DNA from: Bordetella genomosp. 5
GTDB taxonomy: Bacteria; Pseudomonadota; Gammaproteobacteria; Burkholderiales; Burkholderiaceae_B
Direction of reading: 5' to 3'
DNA: 64,000 nucleotides
Assembly: GCF_002261475.1 (NCBI RefSeq)
Contig: NZ_NEVN01000007.1
Location: 186,001 to 250,000, forward strand
The position numbers and the translations under genes are program-made. Shown piece after piece: positions 43,322 through 51,249 of the stretch. Position 1 is the stretch's first letter. The number at the start of each line of letters is the position of its first letter. A model generated the notes under the pieces. The model was not told the origin of the DNA. It made no database searches and was given only the letters and a program-made list of their open reading frames with translations.

Positions 43322-43486
43322 TGGCCGTAGCCCCTAACTCGCCGAGACCGATCATAGCCGCGGCCGGAGCCCCTATCTGCATCGAGACCGCTCATAGCCG
43401 CGGCCGGCCCCCGTATCTGCATCGGGACCGCTGATAGCCGCGGCCGTAGCCCCTATCTGCACCGCGACCGATCATAGCCGCGACGT
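43322..43486. repeat. 40-bp tandem repeat array
   Basis: Three full 40-bp units start at 43343, 43383 and 43423, a partial fourth starts at 43463, and a half unit precedes them. Each unit contains ACCG(A/C)T(C/G)ATAGCCGCGG and ends CC(C/G)TATCTGCA(T/C). Units differ at a few positions. There are no unique spacers, so this is a minisatellite and not a CRISPR. Confidence 0.92.
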
Positions 43487-43777
43487 GACCCGATACAGCG
43501 CAGCCGAATCGTGGCCGATCCGCCACACTTTCGGCGGCCGTCATGCCTCTGCAAACATCCACCCTGCCGCGCGCCACCGTACCGTGCGACGCGGCGCGAC
43601 GCCCGGCAGGCGCGGCCGAAAGCCCTGCTCCCGACACCACAATTCATCTATACCTTTCGCTGTCAAGCCGCATGTTTGCTGGCTCGCTAACTATGACAAA
43701 ACGCTGCACCGCCGCGCCGGTTGCAGTAATCTGCATGGCTTTCCTGCTGCCGCGATCGCCCGCCCGGGCGTCTCCCG

Positions 43778-44650
43778 ATGTCTGCTACATCCCTGCTGTT
43801 GGTCGTCCTCGCCGCCGTGGCGCATGCCAGTTGGAACCTGCTCGCCAAGCGAGCGGCCATGGTCGGCCCGATGTTCGTGTTCGCGTACGGCCTGGCGGCC
43901 AGCGTGCTTTATGCACCCTGGGTCATCTGGGTGCTGCTGCACGAAGGCATGGTGTGGAACTGGCCCGTCGTGCTCTGCATCCTGGCCTCGAGCCTGCTGC
44001 ATCTGGGATACAGCCTCTGCCTGCAGCGCGGGTATCAGGTGGCGGACCTGTCGGTGGTGTATCCCATCGCGCGAGGCACCGGCCCCCTGCTCTCGACCTT
44101 CGGCGCCTTTCTGCTGCTGAGCGAGCCCGCGTCCGCGAGCGGCATCGCTGGCATGCTGTGCGTGGTCGGCGGTGTGCTGCTGATCGCCACCCAGGGCAGG
44201 CTGAGTCTGTTTCGGCAACCGCATGCCTGGGTTGGCGTGCGCTGGGGCGTGATCATCGGCCTCTTTATCGCGGCCTACACCGTCGTGGACGCGTACGGGG
44301 TGAAGGTCTTGCTCATCATGCCGGTGTTGTTCGACTGGTTCACCTGCGTGACCCGCACCCTCATGATGACGCCCCACGTGCTGAAACGCCGGGCCACGTA
44401 TGTGCCCGCCATGCGCGGCTACTGGCACCTGGCCATCGCCGTGGGGTTTTTGTCGCCGCTCGGCTACATCCTGGTGCTGTATGCCTTGCGCAATGGCGCG
44501 CCGCTCAGCCTGGTGGCGCCGGCGCGCGAGATGTCGATGATGCTGGGCACCCTGGCCGGCATGATGCTGCTGCGCGAAAAGGTCGGCCCCGGCCGGCTCG
44601 CTGGCTGCGCGGCCATCCTGGCGGGCGTCGTTCTGCTGGGGTCGTCGTGA
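43778..44650 (+). CDS. DMT-superfamily (EamA-type) transporter
   Basis: A 290-residue membrane protein with ten predicted helices in two EamA repeats (about residues 3-140 and 150-288). It begins LLLVVLAAVAHASWNLLAKRA, typical of this family's first helix, and has YQVADLSVVYPIARGTGPLL at the end of repeat one. Such carriers export or import amino acids or other small metabolites; the substrate is unknown. The region upstream to the tandem repeats (43487-43777) has no gene. The gene faces rightward and is convergent with the next one. Confidence 0.9.
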   Translation: MSATSLLLVVLAAVAHASWNLLAKRAAMVGPMFVFAYGLAASVLYAPWVIWVLLHEGMVWNWPVVLCILASSLLHLGYSLCLQRGYQVADLSVVYPIARGTGPLLSTFGAFLLLSEPASASGIAGMLCVVGGVLLIATQGRLSLFRQPHAWVGVRWGVIIGLFIAAYTVVDAYGVKVLLIMPVLFDWFTCVTRTLMMTPHVLKRRATYVPAMRGYWHLAIAVGFLSPLGYILVLYALRNGAPLSLVAPAREMSMMLGTLAGMMLLREKVGPGRLAGCAAILAGVVLLGSS

Positions 44651-44693
44651 GAAAGCTCGACGAGCGTCGGATCGCCGCGCGACGCCTTGTCGT

Positions 44694-45326
44694 TCAGAAG
44701 CCGACCGCCGCACCCACCCACATCACTGCGGGAATCATCACGCCCCACGCGAGCACCAGCGCGACATCGAGCACCTGACGGCGGCGCCACTGCTGGCGCA
44801 GCCCGGCGTCGGACGCCAACATCGCCGCGAACGCCGCGCTCGACACGCCCGCCATCGAGGCGCCCGGCACATGGGCAGCCTGGGTGGGAGCAGGATCGGG
44901 AAGATCGTGCGGCACATCGAGCGGCGCGCCGGGCGACGCCGGCACGGCCGAGAACGGCCAGCGACGCGCCCCCTGCGTGGCGGTGGCGAGGTCGGCAGCG
45001 GTCGCCGTGGCGGTGGCGCTAACGGTGGCAGCAGCGGCAGCGGCAACGGCACTGGTAGCAGCAGCGGCAACGGTGACAGTGGCGGCACCGGCAGCGGCCG
45101 CATGGCGTTGGTCCGCCTGCCGCGCCTGTCCGGCGGCAGCCGCCGGTGCCCGCAGCGGCAACATCAGGCGCGCCGCGCCCTTCAGACCCGCCCCCATGCC
45201 TCGCATGCTCGCGGCGAGGGCCGTACGCAGGCCGGTCGGGACGACACGGCGAACCGACATCGGGCCGCGGACGTCAGCGGCATCGAACTCGTCAAGCACA
45301 TCGGTGGAAAGCATTACGCTGCTCAT
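44694..45326 (-). CDS. Hypothetical protein with Ala/Thr-rich repeat and C-terminal membrane anchor
   Basis: I do not recognise a family. From the ATG at 45326, which has AGGAG five bases upstream, the protein has 210 residues. It has a charged N-terminus (DVLDEFDAADVRGP), a low-complexity run of Ala, Thr and Val (about residues 76-115), a Pro/Ala linker, a conserved-looking FAAMLASDAGLRQQWRRRQ segment and a single terminal helix (about 187-209). The order suggests a tail-anchored inner-membrane protein. The good ribosome site supports reality; the function is unknown. Confidence 0.6.
   Translation of the reverse strand: MSSVMLSTDVLDEFDAADVRGPMSVRRVVPTGLRTALAASMRGMGAGLKGAARLMLPLRAPAAAAGQARQADQRHAAAAGAATVTVAAAATSAVAAAAAATVSATATATAADLATATQGARRWPFSAVPASPGAPLDVPHDLPDPAPTQAAHVPGASMAGVSSAAFAAMLASDAGLRQQWRRRQVLDVALVLAWGVMIPAVMWVGAAVGF
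44994..45092. repeat. Imperfect GGCAGC-type microsatellite inside the hypothetical gene
   Basis: Short imperfect repeats such as GGCAGCAGC and GGCAACGG (plus strand) encode the Ala/Thr/Val run of the tail-anchored protein. Units of three and six bases dominate, so copy-number change would keep the frame. Confidence 0.6.
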
Positions 45327-45784
45327 GATCACTCCTAGATCGTGATGCCCGAACCCTGCGGGTCGGAGCATCTGGCCGAGATTCGGCAGTTTTGGCGGAT
45401 ATCTCGCCATCGGACCGCGGTCTGTGCCTCCAGACCGCGGCGAGCTCGCCGGCCGGAACCCTCAGGTGAGGCTGAGAACCCAGGCCTGGCGCCGAACTCG
45501 GCCAGATTCGAGAGCCACGGCACCCACCGGCGCCGCGACCAACCATCGCCGTGCAACGGCACGGCAAAACCAGACAACAAAAACAGAAGACAACAACGAC
45601 GAAAACAACGGCCGACGGGCAGACCACGAGCGGACCACTGGCGGACTATTGACGGACCACTGGCAAACCACTGGCAAACCACTAGCAGACCATCCGCACG
45701 CCACTCGCACGCCACTAACACGTCACCAGCACCCCACCTGCACCCCACTCGCACAGGGCGTTAGCCCCCGCCTGCAAAGCGCGG
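45327..45784. other. Intergenic region with AC-rich imperfect repeats
   Basis: This 458-bp gap holds no convincing gene. Positions 45545-45610 are rich in A and C on the plus strand (ACAACAAAAACAGAAGACAA-like). Positions 45635-45760 contain degenerate repeats of 10-12 bp around CCACTGGCAAA and CGCACGCCACT. Composition is clearly unlike the coding DNA on both sides. The promoter of the tail-anchored gene must lie at its left end. Confidence 0.55.
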
Positions 45785-48046
45785 TCAGAAGAGATCGAGC
45801 TGCCCTTCGCGGCGCGCCTGCTCCACCTGCTCGCGCCGCGACACACGCGGCGCCTGCTGCGGGGGCACGAAGTGCACGCACGACAGCACCGGCCGCTCGG
45901 CGCGAAACGACAGGCGCCGCATCGCGACCTGAAACCGTTGCTTGATCAGATCTGCCCAGATGCCCGTGCCGCGCATGCGCGTGCCGAAGTCGGGGTCGTT
46001 GAGGCGGCCGCTGCGCATGTCTTCGATGCGATGCAGGACGCGCTGGGCACGATCCGGAAAATGCGCGTGCAGCCAGGCTTCGAATACGTCTTTGACTTCC
46101 CAGGGCAGCCGCACGACGGTGTAGCTTGCCGAACGCGCGCCCGCGGCCGCCGACTGCTCGAGAATCTGCTCGAGCGCGTCGTCGTTGATGAAGGGGATCA
46201 CCGGCGCGACATTCACGCTCACCGGGATGCCGGCACGCGCCAGGGTGCGCACGGTCTGGATACGCCGCCACGGCGCCGACGCGCGCGGCTCGAGCGTGCG
46301 CGACATGGCGCTATCGAGCGTGGTGATACTCATGTACACCGTGATCAGATTGCGCTCTGCCAGACGCTGAAGCACATCGAGGTCGCGCTCGATCAGAGAA
46401 TTCTTGGTGACGAGCGTGGCGGGATGGCCGGTTTCGTCCATCAGCTCGAGCAGACCGCGCGTGAGCTTCCAGGTGCGCTCGATGGGCTGGTAGACATCCG
46501 TGGCCGACCCGATATTGATCGGGGAAACCTTGTAGCCCGGCTTGGCCAGCTCGGCCCGCAACGCCTCGACGGCATTGGCCTTGGCGATGAGACGGGTTTC
46601 GAAATCGAGACCGGGCGAATAGCCCAGGTAGGCATGCGTGGGACGCGCGTAGCAATACACGCAGCCATGTTCGCATCCGCGATAGGGATTGACCGCCTGA
46701 TCGAACGGAATGTCGGGAGAATCATTGCGCGACAACAGCTTGCGCGCCTGCTCCGCCTTGACGGTGGTCTTGAGGGCGCCGCCGGTGGGCAGGATGCTGG
46801 GCCGGCCCAAGGCTGCCGGATCGCCTGCACCCACGGCCTCGCAATTGCCCGCGGCGCCCGGCCGGGTCAGCCCGGCCGCGTTGTCCGCCGCATCCGCATC
46901 GAGACCGCCCGAGGCCGAACCCGGGGCATCCGTCGGGGCGGCATCGGCGCCAGTGATGAAGGCACGGCGAGGAAAAAACACCACCGGCGCCTCGTTGGGA
47001 TCGCCACCGCAGGCCTCGTTGGCCGCGCGAGCGGCCGCCTGCAGCGCCTCGGTGAGCGCGCGCGCGGCGCCGGCGTCGGCACCGGTATAAGGCGGCATGC
47101 CGTCGTGCGCCGCGGCGGCGGTGAGCGAACTCGCGCCGGACGCGACCAAGCTGGACGAAGCCACGCTGGCAGAACCCGGATCGACCGACAGGCCGGAGAC
47201 ATTCAAGCCGGACGCGTTAAAGCCGGATGCATTAAGGCCGGATGCATTAAGGCCGGAGACATTCGCCGCGGCCGACCTGAGACTGGGCGGCACCGGCGGA
47301 TACGCCACCGGATAGACCACGGTGGTGCGCGCGGCACGCTGCTCCAGCGCGGCCCGGCCCTGCGGCTGGGACTGCGGTGCCGCCGGAGACTGTGACTGTG
47401 ACTGTGACTGTGCCTGTGCCACCGCCTGTGCCACTGATAGCGACTGACGCGGCCCCCCCTCGCCCGGCGCCGCAACGGCGCGGCTGCGCATGCCGGACGC
47501 CAGACCGCGATCCACCGGCACCCGATCCCAGAAACCCGCGCGGCGCGCCGCGGAGCCTACCTGCCCCGCGGGCGATGCCGCCGAAGACGGGTCGTCGAAG
47601 CGCTCGGCGCGGCGTGCGCTGCGCCCGGCGTGCGGGAAATCATCGGTGGACACATCATCGGTGGCGGAATCAAGGCCCTGAGCGGCCGGATCGATGTCGA
47701 GATCGGAGAAATCGTCATCGACAGCCAGATCGTAATCAGGGACGGGCTCGGAGACGAGCGACTCGACCGCATCGTGGCCGCCCTCGTCGGCGGACCGATA
47801 GGAGATGTCGTCGATGAAATCGGCGACATCGGATACATATTCGCCAGGCAAGCCATCCAACGCGTCGGTTGCACTGTGCGATGCAGCATCCAGCGCCTCG
47901 CTGTGCCAGCCATCGTCGATACCTTCTCGGTCGGATTGCTGGAAGCGATGCGGAACATTAGTAACCGCACCCCGACCGCGCGAGGCGGCGGGGGCGGCAG
48001 CCGGGGACCCATAACCGGCGGAAAGCGAATGTTCGGTGCTAGCCAT
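45785..48046 (-). CDS. PA0069-family radical SAM protein with giant low-complexity insert
   Basis: A 753-residue protein. The family N-terminal motif SRGRGAVTNVPHRF (22-35) and the catalytic part from about 425 onward are clear: RNDSPDIPFDQAVNPYRGCEHGCVYCYARP with the 4Fe-4S cysteines 458, 462 and 465, then PTHAYLGYSPGLDFETRL. Between them about 375 residues of acidic, Ala/Ser/Gln-rich sequence are inserted, including QSQSQSQS (212-220) and five to six NASGL-type pentapeptides (262-287). Normal relatives are roughly half this length. P. aeruginosa PA0069 is a known SOS gene; a LexA-like box overlaps this promoter. The ATG at 48046 fits; a TTG at 48061 lies inside the box. Confidence 0.88.
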   Translation of the reverse strand: MASTEHSLSAGYGSPAAAPAASRGRGAVTNVPHRFQQSDREGIDDGWHSEALDAASHSATDALDGLPGEYVSDVADFIDDISYRSADEGGHDAVESLVSEPVPDYDLAVDDDFSDLDIDPAAQGLDSATDDVSTDDFPHAGRSARRAERFDDPSSAASPAGQVGSAARRAGFWDRVPVDRGLASGMRSRAVAAPGEGGPRQSLSVAQAVAQAQSQSQSQSPAAPQSQPQGRAALEQRAARTTVVYPVAYPPVPPSLRSAAANVSGLNASGLNASGFNASGLNVSGLSVDPGSASVASSSLVASGASSLTAAAAHDGMPPYTGADAGAARALTEALQAAARAANEACGGDPNEAPVVFFPRRAFITGADAAPTDAPGSASGGLDADAADNAAGLTRPGAAGNCEAVGAGDPAALGRPSILPTGGALKTTVKAEQARKLLSRNDSPDIPFDQAVNPYRGCEHGCVYCYARPTHAYLGYSPGLDFETRLIAKANAVEALRAELAKPGYKVSPINIGSATDVYQPIERTWKLTRGLLELMDETGHPATLVTKNSLIERDLDVLQRLAERNLITVYMSITTLDSAMSRTLEPRASAPWRRIQTVRTLARAGIPVSVNVAPVIPFINDDALEQILEQSAAAGARSASYTVVRLPWEVKDVFEAWLHAHFPDRAQRVLHRIEDMRSGRLNDPDFGTRMRGTGIWADLIKQRFQVAMRRLSFRAERPVLSCVHFVPPQQAPRVSRREQVEQARREGQLDLF
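47186..47263. repeat. 15-bp minisatellite coding for NASGL-type pentapeptides
   Basis: About five tandem 15-bp units (GCCGGATGCATTAAG and variants on the plus strand) encode the repeats N-(A/V)-S-G-(L/F) in the insert of the radical SAM protein. A separate hexamer run (TGTGAC, about 47389-47420) encodes its Gln-Ser repeat. Confidence 0.85.
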
Positions 48047-48050
48047 GGAA

Positions 48051-48081
48051 GTACTGTACAAAAAACCAGTACTTTGTGCAA
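48051..48081 (-). promoter_or_regulatory. LexA-like box within the radical SAM gene promoter
   Basis: TACTGTACAAAAAACCAGTA (48052-48071) fits the proteobacterial LexA pattern CTGT-N8-ACAG with one mismatch in the core (CCAG on this strand) and symmetric GTACTG/CAGTAC ends. On the minus strand TTGCAC (48076-48081), 17 bp and TACAGT (48053-48058) form a plausible promoter sharing bases with the box. Its expected start point is at the ATG at 48046. Confidence 0.65.
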
Positions 48082-48113
48082 GCCCCGAACCGCGATCCCA
48101 ATTTAACGCAAGT

Positions 48114-48131
48114 CGTGACTAGGTGGTCACG
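48114..48131. promoter_or_regulatory. Inverted repeat between the radical SAM and cysN genes
   Basis: CGTGAC-TAGGTG-GTCACG has perfect six-base arms. It lies about 70 bp upstream of the radical SAM start and beyond the cysN 3' end. Its role is unknown; no T-run follows. The rest of the gap 48132-48226 shows only a weak GCCGA...TCGGC hairpin after cysN. Confidence 0.3.
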
Positions 48132-48226
48132 GCGTTCCGGGAAAAGTTGTTAAATCGCCCGGAGACCCGCGCCAAATAAGGATTTAGCCGAAAAACAACA
48201 AGGCTCGGCCACGCCCTTCTTGACCT

Positions 48227-49525
48227 TCAGCGCAACATGCCGGCGGCCGCCGTCTGGTGCGTCGCCTCGTCGATCAGGATGAATGCGCCATTGCTCGGAA
48301 TGTCGTCGTACGCATCGACCGCGAGCGACTCGCGCGTGATGAGTGAGACGCGTCCGATGTCGTTCATCTGCAGCACGCCCGCCTCGTTCGGCACCTCCTG
48401 CAATTCGTGAATATCGCGGCGCGTGTGCAGCGCACGAATCTTGGCCGACGTCAGGCGCGTGCCATGCTTGAGCAGGTAGCGACGCGCGGGGTTGAGCGCT
48501 TGCGTATCGAGCCAGCACAACTCCGCATCGAACTCGCGCCCCACGCGCGCGGGCGCATCGGCATGCACGATCACATCGCCACGCGAAACATCGACGTCAC
48601 GATCGAGCACCACGGTGACCGAGTCGCCCGCATACGCGGCCTCGAGCGCGCGATCGTGCAGACGCACTTCGCGCACGACGGCACTCACCCCCGATGGCTG
48701 CACCTGTACCGTATCGCCCGGCCGCAGCACGCCGCTGGACACCCGGCCCGCGTAGCCGCGGAAGTCGTCGGCGCGGTCGCCGCCTTCGCGCGACACCCAT
48801 TGCACCGCCAGCCGCAGCGGCTGGTCGCTGCCGTTGTCATCCACCGCCAGCCCTTCGAGCAGCGTGAGCAGCGGCTCGCCGCGATACCAGGGCGTGCGCG
48901 GCGACAGCGTGACGACGTTGTCGCCGTTGAGCGCCGACAGCGGCAGGATCTGGAACGACGCAATGCCGAGCCGCTCGGCCAGTTGCGCGTACGACGCATG
49001 GATGCGCTCGAACACCGCCTGATCCCAATCGACCAGATCCATCTTGTTGACCGCGACCACGATGTGACGCAGGCCCAGCAGCTTGGCGATCGTGCTGTGG
49101 CGCTTGGTCTGCGGCAGCAGCACGCCGTCGGCCGCGCGCGTGGCGTCGATCAGGATGATGGCCGCGTCCGCCGTCGAGGCGCCCGTGACCATGTTGCGGG
49201 TGTACTGCTCGTGGCCGGGCGCGTCGGCGATGATGAACTTGCGCGCGGGCGTGGCGAAGTAGCGATAGGCCACGTCGATCGTGATGCCCTGCTCGCGTTC
49301 GGCCTCGAGGCCGTCGGTCAACAGCGAGAAGTCGATGCCCTCGCCCGCGACGCGCTTGTACTTGGCGCGCGCGATCGCGTCGAGCTGATCGGCGAACACG
49401 CCCTTGCTGTCATAGAGCAGACGTCCGATGAGGGTGGACTTGCCGTCGTCGACCGAGCCGGCGGTGATGAGGCGCAGCACACCGTTGTCGGCGCCGCCCA
49501 GAAATGATTCGTTCACTGCGTTCAT
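48227..49525 (-). CDS. cysN: Sulfate adenylyltransferase subunit CysN
   Basis: A 432-residue translation-factor-like GTPase: GSVDDGKS near residue 24, DAPGHEQYTRNM (G3), NKMD (G4), followed by two beta-barrel domains. It uses GTP hydrolysis to drive ATP sulfurylase (CysD) in making adenosine 5'-phosphosulfate. No APS kinase domain is fused at the C-terminus. It is the last gene of the sulfate operon; the start ATG at 49525 lies 32 bp after cysD. Confidence 0.96.
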   Translation of the reverse strand: MNAVNESFLGGADNGVLRLITAGSVDDGKSTLIGRLLYDSKGVFADQLDAIARAKYKRVAGEGIDFSLLTDGLEAEREQGITIDVAYRYFATPARKFIIADAPGHEQYTRNMVTGASTADAAIILIDATRAADGVLLPQTKRHSTIAKLLGLRHIVVAVNKMDLVDWDQAVFERIHASYAQLAERLGIASFQILPLSALNGDNVVTLSPRTPWYRGEPLLTLLEGLAVDDNGSDQPLRLAVQWVSREGGDRADDFRGYAGRVSSGVLRPGDTVQVQPSGVSAVVREVRLHDRALEAAYAGDSVTVVLDRDVDVSRGDVIVHADAPARVGREFDAELCWLDTQALNPARRYLLKHGTRLTSAKIRALHTRRDIHELQEVPNEAGVLQMNDIGRVSLITRESLAVDAYDDIPSNGAFILIDEATHQTAAAGMLR

Positions 49526-49557
49526 GATGTGTCCCTGTGTTCGATTGCGCGGCGCGG

Positions 49558-50466
49558 TCAGAAGTAGCCTTCGCGTTTGCGGCGCTCCATCGAGGCCTCC
49601 GAGGTCTGGTCGTCCATCCGGGTGGCGCCGCGCTCCGTGATGTCCGTGACGGCGGTCTCCGCGATGATGTCGGCCGTGGTGCTCGCCTCCGAGGCCACCG
49701 GGCAGGTGCACGAGATATCGCCCACCGTGCGAAAGCGCACCTGCAGCCGCTCGACCGTCTCATCCTCGCGCGGCGGCGTGAGCCGCGTCACCGGCACGAG
49801 CAGCCCCTTGCGCCGGACCACCTCGCGTTCGTGGGTGTAATAGATGGACGGCAGCGCGAGCTGTTCGCGCTGGATGTACTGCCACACGTCGAGCTCGGTC
49901 CAGTTCGAGATCGGAAACACCCGCATGTTCTCGCCCGCGTGCACGCGGGTATTGAAGATGTTCCAGACCTCCGGACGCTGGGCCTTGGGATCCCACTGAC
50001 CGAACTCGTCGCGGAACGAAAAGATGCGCTCTTTGGCGCGGGCCTTCTCTTCGTCGCGGCGCGCGCCGCCGATGCAGGCGTCGAGCTGCAGCTCCTCGAT
50101 CGCCTCCAGCAGCGTCACGGCCTGGGCCGCATTGCGCGAGTCGGTCTCGCGGCGCAGCACCACGCTGCCCCGCTTGATCGAATCCTCGACACTGCGCACC
50201 AGCAGGGTCTCGCCCAGCTCGGCCGCACGTGCGTCGCGGAACGCGATCACCTCATCGAAATTGTGACCCGTGTCGATGTGCAGCAAGGGGAAGGGAAACC
50301 GGCCCGGGCGAAACGCCTTTTCGGCCAGGCGCAGCAGCACCACCGAATCCTTGCCGCCCGAGAACAGCAGCGCGGGCCGGGCGCACTCGGCCGCGACCTC
50401 GCGCAAGATATAGATTGCTTCCGCCTCGAGCCAATCGAGATGACTGCGGTTGATGACGACAGACAT
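49558..50466 (-). CDS. cysD: Sulfate adenylyltransferase subunit CysD
   Basis: A 302-residue PP-loop enzyme with FSGGKDSVVLL (about residues 35-45), HIDTGHNFDEVIAFRD, GGARRDEEKARAKERIFSFRD and the C-terminal ERRKREGYF-like end. It adenylylates sulfate with CysN as GTPase partner. It is encoded nine bases after cysH. Confidence 0.97.
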   Translation of the reverse strand: MSVVINRSHLDWLEAEAIYILREVAAECARPALLFSGGKDSVVLLRLAEKAFRPGRFPFPLLHIDTGHNFDEVIAFRDARAAELGETLLVRSVEDSIKRGSVVLRRETDSRNAAQAVTLLEAIEELQLDACIGGARRDEEKARAKERIFSFRDEFGQWDPKAQRPEVWNIFNTRVHAGENMRVFPISNWTELDVWQYIQREQLALPSIYYTHEREVVRRKGLLVPVTRLTPPREDETVERLQVRFRTVGDISCTCPVASEASTTADIIAETAVTDITERGATRMDDQTSEASMERRKREGYF

Positions 50467-50475
50467 GGTGAATCC

Positions 50476-51246
50476 TCAATGCGTGGGGGGTGCGCCCGCG
50501 GGCACGATAGAAATGATCTGGCTGCGAGGCGCGGGCGACGCGGCGTTGCCCGCGTGCAGCCCGCACTCCTTGGAGTCCGACGACTCCCACCACCAGCGGC
50601 CCGCGCGCAGGTCTTCGCCGGGGCGGATGGCCCGCGTACAGGGCTCGCAGCCGATCGACGGGTAGCCCTGGTCGTGCAGCGGGTTGTAGGGAATGCCCAG
50701 CTCGCGGATCGCCAGCCAGACATCGGCCTCGGTCCAGGCGGCCAGGGGATTGAATTTGTGCAGGCCGAACACCGGATCGTGCTCGTCGAACGGCAGCTCG
50801 CCGCGCGTGACGGCCTGCTCGCGCCGCTGGCCCGTGATCCAGGCGCTGCGGCCGGCGAGCGCGCGCTTGAGCGGCTCGACCTTGCGGATCTGGCAACAGG
50901 CCTTGCGCAGGGCCACGCTCTCGTAGAACGCGTAGGCGCCATGCTCGGCCACATGGGCCGCGACGGCGGTCGCATCGGGGCGCCACACCTCGATCTCCCG
51001 GCCGTAGTGCTCGTGTACGGTATCCAGCATGGCGAGCGTCTCGGCGTGCAGGCGGCCGGTGTCGAGCGAAAACACGCCCAGCGGCACGCCGCCACCGAAA
51101 ATGGCGTGGGTGAGCAACATGTCTTCGGCGGCGAGCGAAGACGCGAGCACGGCGTCGGGGTGCGACGCCGCGATGCCGGCCAGCCGCGCCTGCAGCTCGT
51201 GCCAGAGCTGGGCCACGCGGGGGTCGGAAAGTGCGGATTGCGTCAT
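50476..51246 (-). CDS. cysH: Assimilatory APS reductase CysH
   Basis: A 256-residue PAPS/APS reductase family protein with SSLAAEDMLLTHAI, FSLDTGRLHAETLAMLD and a C-terminal KECGLH with the catalytic cysteine. Two cysteine pairs, KACCQIRK and GCEPC, mark the 4Fe-4S form that reduces APS directly. This fits the absence of an APS kinase domain in CysN. It lies three bases after cysA and before cysDN. Confidence 0.95.
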   Translation of the reverse strand: MTQSALSDPRVAQLWHELQARLAGIAASHPDAVLASSLAAEDMLLTHAIFGGGVPLGVFSLDTGRLHAETLAMLDTVHEHYGREIEVWRPDATAVAAHVAEHGAYAFYESVALRKACCQIRKVEPLKRALAGRSAWITGQRREQAVTRGELPFDEHDPVFGLHKFNPLAAWTEADVWLAIRELGIPYNPLHDQGYPSIGCEPCTRAIRPGEDLRAGRWWWESSDSKECGLHAGNAASPAPRSQIISIVPAGAPPTH

Positions 51247-51249
51247 GGA

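Noticed and set aside
42985-43422. 145-codon minus-strand open frame upstream of rplS
   Set aside because: It runs through the 40-bp repeats, has no ribosome site or known motif, and its composition is unlike neighbouring genes.
43322-43486. Possible CRISPR array
   Set aside because: The 40-bp units are directly contiguous with no spacers and no cas genes are near, so it is a tandem repeat.
45335-45754. 139-codon minus-strand open frame in the AC-rich tract
   Set aside because: It is built from degenerate repeats, rich in Trp, Cys and Val, with no recognisable domain; more likely chance.
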